A stretch of DNA of 64,000 bases from Pontederia crassipes (taxonomy: Eukaryota > Streptophyta > Magnoliopsida > Commelinales > Pontederiaceae), in assembly GCA_030549335.1 (NCBI GenBank), contig CM060198.1, forward strand, positions 47,767,353 through 47,831,352, given 5' to 3'. A model generated the notes under the pieces. The model had not been told where the DNA came from. It searched no databases and was given only the letters and a program-made list of their open reading frames with translations. Positions 1 through 12,681 of the stretch are shown piece by piece. Both the position numbers and the translations under genes were made by a program. Numbering within the stretch: position 1 is the first letter of the stretch; the number at the start of each line of letters is the position of its first letter.

Positions 1-1248
1 TCTTTCTCCTTCGGTATATTCAAAAGGTTTTTTCTTACTTAAATCAAAACCATTTTGAATAATATCCCACATATCAATATCAATAGAACAAACATTGGCT
101 TGCATCCTAATTTTCTAATATGCAAAATTCGATGCATTAAATAGTGGAGGACGATTAATAGATTGACCTTCGCAAAAATCGGAACCACTTGATGCCATAG
201 TTCTAAAGATATTTTTAAATCTTAAAGCTATAGCAACTTGGCTCAGATATCAATTGTAGGATCGAAAGCACCAAGAGGGGGGGGGGGGGTGAATTGGTGA
301 AATTAATTTTTTCAAAAATTCACCTTCGGAGAAATCCGATAAAAATGATCACAATCAAATAAGAATAATGCGTAGAAGAAGAATAAAGAACAAACACAAG
401 GAGCCACGATATGTTGACGAGGTTCGGCCCAAATACTTTGGCCTACGTTCTCGCTCCGACTTCTCGACCTCGAGATCGCCGGAGATTCACTATCTTTCTC
501 TTTTCTTGTAGGGAGAGAACAACCCTCTTTAAACAATCACGCCTTCTTCTCTACTCAAGAGGCTAGGCACACCTATATACAAGGAGCTCTCAATCTCACT
601 AAATTCAGAAAGAAAATATTCCCTCTAAATCTTTTCTTTTACAAAAACGTTTCTCACACTCAAGACTAAGAAAAGAAAAGAGAAGAAATTTATAACTCTA
701 TGCTAAAAAACTTGAGAGGAGCTCTAGGATGTTCTCTCTTGCTTGGATGATTTTTCTTCAAGCCTTGACACTCCTTTTATAGGATCCTAGGGGTGAGATT
801 TCGTTCAAAAAATCTCCCCCAAATTTCTCCTCAAAATTCTAGCCATTACTGTTCATTTGACTGATGGGCCGATCGACCGCTGGGATGGACCGGTCGACCG
901 GTCTATGTGACCGTTGTCTCATTTTTGCGCTTTGGCGGTGTCCGGTCGACCGGTCCTTTGATCGATATAACGACCGGTAATGTCTCGACGTCGATCGATC
1001 TAAATTGTTGTCTACTGGTCTGTCGATCGGTATAGTCTCGACGTCGACCGGCATCTTGTCGTCTTTCCTTCTATCGAATATCAGATCGACCAGTCGTGCT
1101 GAAAACTTTTCTTCCAACTTTAAATTTGGCGATTTCTTTGGCGAATCTGTTCGTATCAATTCTACACCTGCATTATCACTACTTGAGCATAGATTAGTAA
1201 CTTTTATGTCCATTTTAATTTGTTATCATCAAAACATAGGATTCAACA
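1..1248 (-). mobile_element. Ty1/copia-like element, 5' LTR and gag start (fossil, runs off left edge)
   Basis: Read on the minus strand, 255-1248 is an LTR starting TGTAGGATC in plus orientation. A degenerate initiator-Met tRNA primer site lies at about 241-254 and a gag start (ATG at 198, MASSGSDFCEGQSINRPP) runs to the left edge. The gag resembles the UBN2/DUF4219 type of plant copia elements. The LTR is related to those at 25505-26619 and 28220-29395: all share the G-run near the start, the TTCATTTGACT segment and CGGTCGACCG palindromes. The copy looks broken. The rest of the element lies outside the window. Confidence 0.75.
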
Positions 1249-3342
1249 CTTCACACTTTGAAGTAACAAGGCCTGGTGCATCAACAAGAAATTCAAGAAA
1301 TAGAGGTCATCCAAAACTCTGTTCAATCAGTGACATACAACAAGTCACTAATCGTTTATTTGAGCTGCAACCACCTCCTGATCCCTCTTTCCGGCATGAT
1401 CGACGCTGAGGACAGGGTCGATTCTAAGCTTGGGGGAGAGGACAACATGGTACATTTCTACTCTCTCCTTGATACATTCTTATTTATATTTTTCACAATC
1501 TCATTACTATTTTTCAATGAACAAACTATTTTGTGAAACCATACCACATTAACACATTGCAACATTTTATTTCTAATCAGTAAGGTAAGAGATGTTGATT
1601 TTGCCCCGTAGCCACAACTTGTTTTACAACCTCCTGAAACCATGTTCAAGAACACCTTGCTAATCCTGTCAAAATTTAACACACTTCACGATCTAATTCG
1701 GACCTTAAAAGCTTGACGACCAATCCTACTCATGCTCACCTCTCAATCATAAGACTGTTAATAATTATGTTAATGCTAACATCTTCAGTGCAGTATTAAG
1801 CCCAGTGAAAATGGACAAAACAAAAGTTAAAAGCAAAAGAAAAGAAGGCTGGTGTAATCCCAAAAGGTACAAAAAGGGTGCATTTCTGAACCTGGGTGAA
1901 TCTGGGTGAGTAGATCCGTAGGGGTTCATGCCTGGTACCCTAAGAGAAATTGCCCTGAGATGTGCCGATCAAAAACTCGCTACATAGACCACCCAGAATA
2001 CTATAAATAATCACATGAGTACTGGATCAATAAAAAGAAATAAGAATCAACAAAAAGCCCATACTGCACTAGTATATTCAGCATTAACATTTTTATTTTT
2101 TGTTCATCTCATTTGAATTCTCTGATTTTGAGCTGAGTAGGAGGAAGTTAAAAATGTCTTGCTTTTAATGCCTTCATTAAAGTCAGGGTATGTAGAAAGA
2201 GAGAAGGCACTTGAGCAAAGAATATAAGGTCTGAATGTTAAAAGAGTGGCTGGAAAGCAAGGAGGAGACTTAACCCTCTTATCTTGAACATTGCTTGAGG
2301 ACAAGCAAAAAGCTAAGCTTGGAGGAATTTGATCACCTCTTATTATGCTCATAATTATTATTGTTAAACCCACGAAATTACATAAAATCTGATCGTATTT
2401 AAAACACTTTTCACTTATTATTAGGAAGAAATTGAATGAGTAAAAGGATGACTAACTACTTTTCAAATTTTGAATACTGAACAGGGAGGAAACAAAGAGG
2501 AGAGAGGAGAACTCGGAAATGGGAGAGAGAGGACAGTAGGAGGGAGAAGGTGGAAGAGAAGAGTATTAATGTTATAAAAAATCATGACGAACTAAAAAGG
2601 ATTTTGGCTCCCTTGTGATGATACTTTATTGATGCTACTCTTTTAATTCTATGATGCCGCGCATTTGACTTCTCGTTTTTATTTACTCGATACATTGCAA
2701 TTTTATTATTTATATTTGGTCCCAATTGGATCGAAAGATCGATTGTTTCCTCTTTAAACTAGTTTCATCTGAGAGGAGGATCTAGTTACATTACTTATTG
2801 TGTTTCTAGTGATAATTGATTTAGTATTCGTATATAGATCGAGAGATCTATCATAATAGCTGTTGTGAGGTGAGAGCCCTTAACAGTTGCGAGAGGTGTT
2901 AGATGTATTTCAATTGCTCTGATTAGGATAAAAGAACGGGTTGCCAGAGATCGAGAGATCATCCTTTTCTTCTGATTAAAGATGAGAATTTGATTAATCA
3001 ATAGTCCCAATTTAGTCTTTAATGGCTACTCTTCCTTCGGTTTAAAGAGAGGTCGGCGAGCCAGAAGACAAAGTAATTAATTCATGCTCTAAGGTCAAAA
3101 GATTATTCGATTCGTAAGTTGAGGACTAAAATGCAATAGCTTCAACGGGTTCATTACAAGGGAATCACATTCTGATCCCTTTTCATTCTCTTTTGTTATT
3201 CTTTCTCTAAGTTATGTTTTTTTGATATCCAGCTTACTCTTAATCATTTCGTGACAACTTTTGGGATATAAGTAGATTGGTAATTAATCGAAATCAATGG
3301 GGTTACGATATTCAAGATTTCTACTCGACCTGTGCACTTGCA
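1249..3342 (+). mobile_element. Ty3 (TAT/Athila-like) 3' region and LTR (fossil)
   Basis: Two motifs typical of the 3' untranslated end of plant TAT/Athila elements occur, AAGCTTGGGGGAG near 1427 and GCTTGAGGACAAGC near 2292. The second is followed by a purine-rich stretch and a probable LTR at 2330-3342 that starts TGATCACC and ends CTTGCA. The end segment CTCGACCTGTGCACTTGCA is the kind seen at LTR ends of this clade. No coding region survives here. Family assignment rests on recalled motif likeness and no second LTR is visible. Confidence 0.5.
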
Positions 3343-3419
3343 GCTGTGTGAACTCTAAAGAAAAATTTAAAACATGACTAGAATTGCTTTTAGTGCAAAA
3401 CATTTACATCCACATAAAG

Positions 3420-6400
3420 TTCACGTCACCTATGCATGGTTGTCGACTTGGAGCTAAAGTCTAAATCATTTCTTGCCCTCCAAATCCCCCAAAGACAAAA
3501 ATAAAATAAAGTTAAAAAGTTTTGGTTGGATCTTCGGTCCAAATCTTGGCCCTCCTTGATCCAATCCCTAGAATGCCATGTGAGAACATATTTAAATCTG
3601 TAATTAAACCATAACTGAAAAAGATCCCATAAAACTGAGGTAACAGAGCATTGGAAAAATAAGGTGAGAATTTGTTTCCAAGCACACGCCATAGAATGGA
3701 CAGCAAGCATTTATAGATTCATCAAATGTAAAAAAGAAGTCCTGAGTCAACAAGCATTTATGCTGTAATTTTCATTAAAAAATTAGTATTTTTTGGGGGG
3801 TCCGATCTTCCACAAAAAGTTCCAGTTCGACCATCCAAATGTAGTGGTAGGACGGTTATCTCTGACAATGAAACTATAAATTGATATAGCATTGGCACAC
3901 CCTGATGCCTAGATTCAGGAGTCGTCACTGGCATTCGAAGCAGGCAGGTAGATCGATAATATTTTGTTGACCAAAGAAGGCCCAAAGCTAACATTTAGTT
4001 TATCAACATTCCAAGTATTTTTACAGATGAAGTCAGCTGCATTTGAATTAAAATCAAGCATCACATTTATGAATGTAGGCATATAAGCAAGAGGAATTCA
4101 GAACACCCATGGATCAGACATTACATTTGTTTACCTACCATTACCAATTACCTTGATAAAACCATGCTTGAGCTTTTCCATTGTGCCACACATAATTCGC
4201 CAGGACTAGGCAGTGTGGCTTATATCAACTAAGGACCCTTGCCAAGGATGTAGCTTACCATATTTCCATAAGACTAAAGCAGACAATAAAAACTAATCGC
4301 TATTTAGTAGAGCAAGTAATTTTTTTTCTAGTAAAGATGTGCGGATGTGATCCAATTGCTTAACCCCTAGACCTCCCACCTAGTGAGTTAGCTGCACAGT
4401 GTGCAGTTGATTAGATGAAGCCCATGCTTGGAACTCTTTGAGTCCCAGATGAACCTTCTAGCTAACTTCTCGAACGTACTTAGAATACTAGCAGAGATGT
4501 GGGGGGCTCCCATGGAGTACACAAGTATTTACCAAGGTAAGTCTACTTGCTTGATTGAGGATGCACTTTTTTCATCTGTTTAATTTAAAAGAAGCCTTAT
4601 CGATGAGGCAACTATTTTCATGAGTTGATACTTTCTTGTAAGATATAGAAATACCAATGTAATTAAAAGGAAAAACTCCGATCCTAATTCCTAATGTTTG
4701 ACGGAGTATTCTTGCTCTTATGTGGTGAAGTCATGGTGGGAGATAGATTCAGACTTGTGAGAATTTAATTTTTGATTTGTAAGTGCATGGTAAACAGAGA
4801 GTCTTATTTAGGTTGATGCAATTCTTCTTTGTGGCTGCCAGACAAATTAAGGCATCATTCGCATAAGCTAGATGATAGGTCTTATTTTACCTAGCTGAAT
4901 CTACTTGTTCATTGGGGGGGGGGGGGGGGGGGGGAGAGCTTGTGAAATTAGGATGAATAAGTAAGGAGACAGGGGATCCCCCTGCCTAATACCCAGATAA
5001 CTTTTGAAGGATTGAAAGAGGACACCATTTATAAAACACCTAAAAATTGGAGAGGCAACACATACAAGGATCCAGTCGCTAAAGAGATTTAGGAAGTTCA
5101 TTAATCTGAAAACAGTTGAAAGAGCCTCCCAAGAGACTCTATCAAAAGCTTTTTTCATATCTGCTTTAATTAAGAATGATTTGCTTCTACCCTTCCCGAG
5201 TGAGTGAGCTAGTTCTTGGGCAATCAAGATATTACCTTGGATGAGTCTATTAGAGACAAAGGTTGATTGGGAGTAGTCAATTAGATCTGGGAGTGTTGGT
5301 TTCAATCTGTTAGCTAGGATCTTAGCTACAATTATATAGTTCACATTAACAAAGATTTTGGTCTATAATTTGTGATCAGCTTAGGGGCACTTTTCTTGGG
5401 AATGAACAACATATTAGTATCAGCCCACCTTGGGTTAAGTTGTTTAGTCCTAAAAAATTTCAAGATTTCTTTAACCATTTTACTTCCTAGGATATCCCAG
5501 TAGCTTTTGTAGAATTCCACTATGAATCCATCATAAGTAGGCATTGCCTAGAGGGCATCCCATATCTCATCATAAGTAACAGGGGCTGTGAGATTAAGAC
5601 AGAGTATAGAGTTTAGCTTTGCTAGGTTTGGCCAAAGGTCATCTAGGGGTGGAACATGTCCCCTGGGCCTGGAGGGACCTATAGTGTAGAACAAAGGCTT
5701 CTAGGATTTGGGAATTCTCCTTAATTGTAATACCATCGGCAGTAGTGAGTTCAGTTATCTTATTTCTTCTATGTCGGATTAAAGTGCTTAGGTGAAAAAA
5801 TGAGTATTTTTGTCTCCATCCTTGACCAACTTAACCCACTTAGCCCTAGATTTAGACTACCATCTAATACTAATTTGTCTCCATAGAGCATAGTGCAAGT
5901 GATAGCACGCTCTGAGTTCTAATTTCTGAAATTCAGTAAGGATTTTATCTGATCTTATGTCAAGCTCCCCTAATATTATATGGTTCCACTTTGAGATCTT
6001 GGATTTAATAGCTTTGAGGGCTTGGTTGGAGTTATGTTCCTAAGTCCATTCCCTAGTGATAATGTTCCTCGATTCAGTGTATTCAAATAAAAAATGTTTA
6101 AATTTAAATTATTTTGTACATCTATGCCTATTTGTTAGTTGCGTTTCCATTAGTAGTGGGGGATGATCGGAGGGGCACCTAGCTAATGCTCTGAGCTCAA
6201 GGTTAGGGAAAGAAGAGATCCATTCAGTGTTGATTAGGAGGCGATCCAACCTATAAAGTATTCTAGCAATGCCAGACCTATTGTTACACCAAGTGTATTG
6301 TGGGTCGATAAGGTTGACATCCGTTAATCCATGCATCATTAATAGTTCCCTAAAAAGTTTGATTGATCTAGTGAGGGCAAAAGGTCTTCCCCATGCTTGT

Positions 6401-8790
6401 CCTTCGGCTGTAGGAGATAGTTGAAATCCCCAAGGATTGCCCAAGGTAATCCAACCATATTAAGAGAAATCAGTTGCTTAAGTAACAAAGATCGAGAGAG
6501 GGGGAAGTACTCGCATAAATACAAGAAAATAAATACGAAAATCCATCACAAGTAATAGCAACATGAATAACTTGAACCTCAATATCAATAATTGTGACCT
6601 GGACATCCTGGTGTCACCAGGCAAGAATTATTCCACCAGTGACACCATTTCCAAGTTGCGAGCAGCTGCACCATTGGTTTCCAGCCACCACATAACTAGT
6701 TCAACCTGCTTATTTGTAGCGTGTGTTTTTATCAAAACAATTAGATCAGGGTCATACTTACTTATTTTCTCCTTAAGACGGTCGCGCACCTTGCTTTTGT
6801 GTGCCCCGCGGCAATTCCATGAGATTATCTCCATATTGGGGCACCAGGTGGCCGGCTTCCAGCCCCATCTTGCACCTGTGCATAAACAGAAGAGAGTGAG
6901 TGTAACTCTGAGGAGAGAGAGATGCTTACTAGATTTTTTTGTGTGGGGCTTTCACTTGGCCAAAGGTTGTGTTCCATTCTTTCTCAAGGCGCGCCTACGC
7001 TTTGACTCAGTCTGCATCTCAGGGATAAGATCAGGGCCATAAGGTTCTTCTGTCTCGGATTAGTCTTCCATATCCTCATATAGCTATCCATCTTCTTTTC
7101 CAGCTTCTGTCGTCGAATCTTGCTGTAGTGCATTTATGGAACCTGGCAAGAACTCCCGCCGCAAGGCCTCATGGTTCTGGTCTTGGGGAGCAAAAGATGG
7201 AGATCAGGGGTGTAGAGGTCCTGGTATTCGTTGTGATGATCCTATAATAGAGTAAGGAGGGGGAAGAGAAGCCGGAGAGGTGCCCTAGAGCTTTGAAGAT
7301 AGAGGAGATTGGAAGTTTGGGGTGGAAAGGCTATGTCAATAGTGGAACTGTCGGTGGGACTGTGAGGGTTTTCTGCGTCCGACGGTGCGCTGATCAGGCC
7401 ATGTGGCACACTCATCACATCCAACTCTCCCGAGGCAGCATCAAACATCATGGTTGTCGGATACTATTTTGATACTTTTACCTTTTTTCCAATTGTCTTC
7501 CATACATTTTCCATTTGAGTGCATCACGTGTTTCAATCTCACAGACGTTAACAGAGCCGTTAGCGTAGCTACCAACCGTTAGGTCAGCAGGATTCCCATT
7601 CATCGTTGCTCCATCTCCACCGTTGCCGCATGGTAAATGGTTGAGATCCGGAGTGCTGGATCGGACTGCCAGTGAACCCGGTTCAGCTACTTGAGCCACC
7701 TACGTGAGAGACTCTTTGCCTCCAGCACCAACATGGGGCAGGATTGGAGCAAGGACCGTACAAGAGCACCTTCCTTGTGGCAGCACCGGCCTCAGCCGAC
7801 AACCTTGCCAGCAGCCTATCACCACAGAACTCTAGCCGGTGACCAATCAAACCACAACGGTAATAGAAAATAGGAAGGTTTTCATAAGTAACACGAAAAA
7901 AGTACCTACTTCCATCCAGATTTCTTACCCAAACGCCTTGCTTTATTGGTGATTTCAAGTTCATTTCAATGCATACACGTACCCCTTGGATCTAGTCTCC
8001 ATTAAGGGAAGCATCATCTACCTTCAAGTGTACCCCAAAGGAAGCTGCGATTCGGCTGGTGGATTCATGGTTGTCGAGCTCAAACGACATGTTCTCCAAG
8101 TGCACCGATATAGGTAGGTGAGTGGGTTGCTCATCCATCACTTGGAAGAAAGGCCGACAGTGAGATAGCCAACAACAGACTTCGTACAATCCTGGGGCCA
8201 CCTGCTAATACACATAGACGATCCTTAGTACTTTAAAAGGATAATAGTAGAAATTGGTTACCCATCTCTTTGATGCTCAGAGATCCAGTTAGGCCCCAAA
8301 GCACAGGGAGATCAACGCCCAGGATTTCAAGTTTCATGGGATCGGATAGTCAACCGACAAGGCACCTCTTTAACTCCTCTGCTCTTTGTTCGACCTCCGC
8401 CGTAGGGATGGTAACCTCTTCAGTGATTTCTGCTTGAAGGCTTCTCAGTTGGTTAGCTGGTTAGGGATGATGAGATCCATCGGAGCGACATGTAGCTGTA
8501 GGATAGGATGTAGCTGTAGGGTTTGCTTCAGCTAAAAAAGACAGAGGGGGAGGGAGGTTCTGGAGCCTGAGTGTGCCATGATGTCAGGGCAATGGAGAAG
8601 AAGACTAGGAGAGGAGGAAGGGGAGGAAGGGGAGGGGAGGAAGAGGAGGAGGAAGCTAAGAAAGCAAGGGATGTCCCCAGCGAGGGGCGCCGAGGCAGGC
8701 GATTGGATGCTAGGGCTCATACCATCAGGGGTTTGGAGGGGACGACGTGAGAAGCTAGGGCTCCCCAAAAGATACAATAATGCGAATCTA
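3420..8790 (-). mobile_element. L1-type LINE, decayed, minus strand
   Basis: Read leftwards, pieces of both LINE ORFs appear in the right order. ORF1 (about 8600-7478) has a DUF4283-like part and a CCHC knuckle region. ORF2 starts at 6834 with an endonuclease start (MEIISWNCRGAHKSKVRDRL). Further endonuclease follows at 6444-6109 (SDHPPLL), reverse transcriptase at 5544-4901 (NYRPKSLL, ADMKKAFDRVSWEAL, GIRQGDPLSPYLF), and a zinc-binding RVT segment at 3710-3426. The catalytic FADD/YADD box appears at about 4858-4880 as YAND, so the enzyme would be dead. Several frames are used, so many breaks exist. No RNase H domain or poly-A tail is seen, suggesting loss of the 3' end. A 21-base G run sits at 4914-4934 inside the RT region. 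Confidence 0.85.
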
Positions 8791-8799
8791 ACATGTCAC

Positions 8800-9468
8800 A
8801 CTAAATAGGATGAATTTGTGGCACATATTATACCTAGATTTTAAGCATCATGAGATGAAATAAAGATATCAATCATTCTAATTATGCGTTATGAGTATGG
8901 CATTAAAGAAGCTCAAAAGTATATGAAGTGGTCTCAATTAAAATAATTTTGACCTATTAGACCTAGCTAATCGAATTGGACCATATTTTAACTAAACTAG
9001 ATTGAATTGAATAAGTCAACTTTTTTGACGGTTAATTAACAGTTTATTAATTCAGAGATTTTATCAATTAAAATTAATAATGCATCTACATCTTAGTCGA
9101 ATATATGTTTGAATAGGTTTTAGTTAGTTATCTCGACCACGAATTTCATGGATTTTTTTCATAAACTTTCATATGCTTAGGAGTGCATGTCTCCCCTCCC
9201 TCTCTTTCTCTTTTCATGTTCAGGAGATTGATGAGTTAGGTTTAGTGTCATTCGCTATTGCATGCATCAACATTGAGGAAGACTTCTTTTAATCCTCTCA
9301 TGGTGGCACATTAACATGAAAAAATAGTAATTTTGAGACAATTTCTCTAGGTTTCATCTCTATTATCGCAGATCTTATAATTTATTGTTAGTCATTGCAA
9401 TGTTGTGACCATCTCAATATATAAAACAAATAATTTTGCACAAATTAGATTATTATGATTTTGTTCTA
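8800..9468. other. AT-rich spacer, nothing recognised
   Basis: No long reading frame, repeat ends or known motif was seen between the LINE and the CACTA element. Confidence 0.5.
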
Positions 9469-10612
9469 CACTACAAGAAAATTGAGATTTTTTGACAGAT
9501 AATTTCTGATGGATAGAAATACTTCGCAATTTACGAAGGATTTTGCGACGGACAAGAATCCGTCGGAATTTTCGACGATCTGAATCGTCATAAATAAAAA
9601 TATTAAATTATGAAATCTATTATATTATTATTTTATTTTTTATGGTTAGGAATGTCAAATTTTTTTACAAATACGTATCCATCAAAATTGTCGACTGTCA
9701 CACCCGTCGGTAAGTGAAAAATAATTTAATATTACATAATATATAACATCATATAATTAGTTATTTATTATTATAATTAACGATAATTTAGATTGTCGAA
9801 AGTTTTGACGGTCTGGGCCGTCTGTAACTATAAAAATAATTAAATATTATAATCATATATATCATAAATATATAATTAATATTTTCGATAGTTCAAGTTA
9901 TCGAAACTTTCGGTGGTCTAAAATCCGTCGAAAATTTTGACGGTCGAGACAATCAGTAATTAAAAAATAACTCTCACGCTACTTTTTACTTTTCCTGCTT
10001 CTCCCTCTCTCTATCCCTATATATCACCTTCTCCCTCTCTCCTCTCTCTCCGTCATCGGCTGCGACTGGCACGATGACCTCCATCCCAGATGACGACCCG
10101 CCGGCGACCCTCTCCCCCCCTCTCTCTCTCTCTCGGCGCGACGACCACCGTTCTGGAACGTCTCCCTCTCCGGCTCCGGCTCCGACTCCCTCTTTGACCA
10201 AATCTCCCTCTCTGATCGGGTACCAAGCGGCCTGATCTGGCCGTGGGTGGCTAGATTTTGCCACGGGCGGCCGGATTGGTCGCTTGGTGGTGGGCAAATT
10301 TTTTATATATATTTTAAAAATTCTTTGCGATGGTTGTGGCCGCCGGAACCTTTCAATGGTTGCCATCGTCGGAACATTTTCACGATTGTGACCGTCGAAA
10401 TATTTCGACGATTGCAGCTGTCAGAACTTTTCGATGATTGCGGTCGTCGGAGTTTTGCGATGATTCCAACAATCGAAACTTTCGATGGATTTTTTGGAAT
10501 AGTCGGATTGTGACGCCATCTTTATCGACGGATCATTTCCGTCGATAAACCCGTCGGGAACTTTCATTTCCAACAGACGAAATTATCGAAAAATACCATT
10601 TTTCTTGTAGTG
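9469..10612. mobile_element. Non-autonomous CACTA element
   Basis: The element starts CACTACAAGAAAATTGAG and ends CCATTTTTCTTGTAGTG, which are matching CACTA terminal inverted repeats. It is flanked by the 3-bp duplication CTA at 9466-9468 and 10613-10615, as expected for this superfamily. Both subterminal regions carry many GACGG/CCGTC motifs in opposite orientations. The middle (about 9980-10260) has a CT-rich tract followed by GC-rich sequence. No transposase is present. At 1.14 kb it would depend on an autonomous partner. The intact duplication and clear ends suggest a fairly recent insertion. Confidence 0.9.
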
Positions 10613-10755
10613 CTATATCTATATGTATGGCCTTTAACAATGACTTTGGTTCCCACGATTGTGTTTGTGCTTGGACTCGTGAGTCACATTGCTCACTTGA
10701 TATATCAAATAGGATAATGCACCAACTACAGCATTATTTGCATTTCATGCACATA

Positions 10756-12120
10756 GCCTTCTTGTTTATAAAAGGAGATGTACACTTTATTTGCATCCGT
10801 TCATGCACATCTTGTATTTATGAGCAAGTGAAATTCAAATAAGATAATGAACCAAGTACAGCATTATTTGCATTCATGCACATAACAAATTCATGTATCA
10901 AGTGAAATTCTAAATCAAATGGGAGCAAGTGAAATTCAAATAGGATAATGCACCAACTACAACATTATTTGCATTCATGCACATAATGTATTCATGTAGA
11001 AAGTGAAATTCGTAATCAAATGAGAGAATGCATCAACTTCATAATATTTTCCATTCATGTACATTTAAATCATTATGAAGGCAAATAATGTGTAATTAGT
11101 GTATTTTTTTGCCTTCTTGTTTATAAAAGGAGATGTACACTTTATTTGCATCCGTTCATGCACATCTTGTATTTATGAGCAAGTGAAATTCAAATAAGAT
11201 AATGAACCAAGTACAACATTATTTGCATTCATGCACATAACAAATTCATGTATCAAGTGAAATTCTAAAACAAATGGGAGCAAGTGAAATTCAAATAGGA
11301 TAATGCACCAACTACAACATTATTTGCATTCATGCACATAATGTATTCATGTAGCAAGTGAAATTCAAAATCAAATGGGAGAATGCACCAACTCCACAAT
11401 ATTTGCATTCATGTGTATTCAAATGGGCATGAACAAATAGTTTAAAGTTGGCTTTTTTTTTTTTTTGCCTTCTTGTTTAGAAAAGGATATACTCTTTATT
11501 TGCATCCGTTCATGCACATCTCACATTTATGAGAAATTCAAATAGGATAATGCACCAACTATATCATGCACATATGTATTCATGTCTCAAGTGAAATTCG
11601 AAATCAAATGGGAGAATGCACCATCTCCATAATATTTGCATTCATGTACATTCAAATGGGTATGAAAGCAAGTAATGTATAGTTGGTGCATTTTTTTGCC
11701 TTCTTATTTATTAAAGGAGATGTACACTTTATTTGCTTCCGTCTATGTACATCTTATATTTATGAGCAAGTGAAATTCAAATAGGATAATCAACTAAAAC
11801 ATTATTTGCATTCAAGTGAAATTGGAAATCAAATGGGACAATGCACCAACTCCGCAATAATTTATGTATATTCAAATGGGTATGAACGCAAATAATGCCT
11901 AGTTGGTGCATTTTTTTCCTCTTGTTTATAAAAGGATATGTACACTTTATTTGCATCCGTTCATGCACATTTTGTATGTACGAGCAAGTGAAATTCAAAT
12001 AAGATAATGGACCACCTACAACATTATTTGCATTCATGTAACAAGTGAAATTAGAAATCAAATGGGAGAATACACCAACTTTCATTTGATTTATAAAAGG
12101 CATTGATACCCAAATGTCTC
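10756..12120. repeat. Tandem array of about five units, first two about 355 bp
   Basis: Units begin with GCCTTCTTGTTTATAAAAGG or a close variant at 10756, 11111, 11467, 11698 and 11918. The first two periods are 355 and 356 bp; later units are shortened to about 231, 220 and 200 bp. Within units, a forward segment reading ATGCACCAACTACAACATTA is matched by an inverted copy near the unit end (for example TAATGCCTAGTTGGTGCAT at about 11894), so units can fold into hairpins. The array lies just upstream of the neprosin gene. No protein coding is convincing. Confidence 0.8.
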
Positions 12121-12161
12121 CCACAAAAATCGCTTCATGCACATCTATTTTAAATAAAATA

Positions 12162-12180
12162 AAATAATAATAATAATAAC

Positions 12181-12255
<75 letters not shown>
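12162..12255. repeat. (AAT)n microsatellite
   Basis: An almost pure AAT/ATA trinucleotide tract with one interruption near 12180, directly following the tandem array. The next 340 bases up to the neprosin TATA box are AT-rich with no recognised feature. Confidence 0.95.
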
Positions 12256-12598
12256 GCAACTCTAATATATTTGAATATTAATACATTTTATTATTGAAAC
12301 TTAATTTGGGGTGGGGTGTGGGGTCAAAATGTTATATATAATATTAAAAATATGTACAATATATAAAAAGAATTTTTAAGAATCAATCAATTAACTAGAG
12401 TCGAATCAAAATAAATGTTGTGGGTAGTTTTGAAAATCTTAATTCCCTACAACTGGAAAATTGATTAGTTTGAATCAAAATCAAATGCAATGAATTCCAT
12501 AATTGTTTACAACTGGATCCAACAAGGATAGATTAACTTGCCATGGTTGGAACATCAAACTAATGGAGTTGAGCCTATCCATTATACTGCCGCATGGC

Positions 12599-12606
12599 TA
12601 TAAATA
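12599..12606 (+). promoter_or_regulatory. Probable TATA box of the neprosin gene
   Basis: TATAAATA lies 76 bases before the first in-frame ATG at 12682. This would put transcription start near 12630 and give a short leader of about 50 bases. Confidence 0.6.
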
Positions 12607-12681
12607 CTCGTTATCACTCACAGTGTTGAAGCATACTAAGAAAACACAAATAGCCCTGGTGCAACACTGTAAAGCACGACA

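Noticed and set aside
11777-12259. Minus-strand frame starting with a long tyrosine run
   Set aside because: The start is translated AAT microsatellite and the rest is the tandem array.
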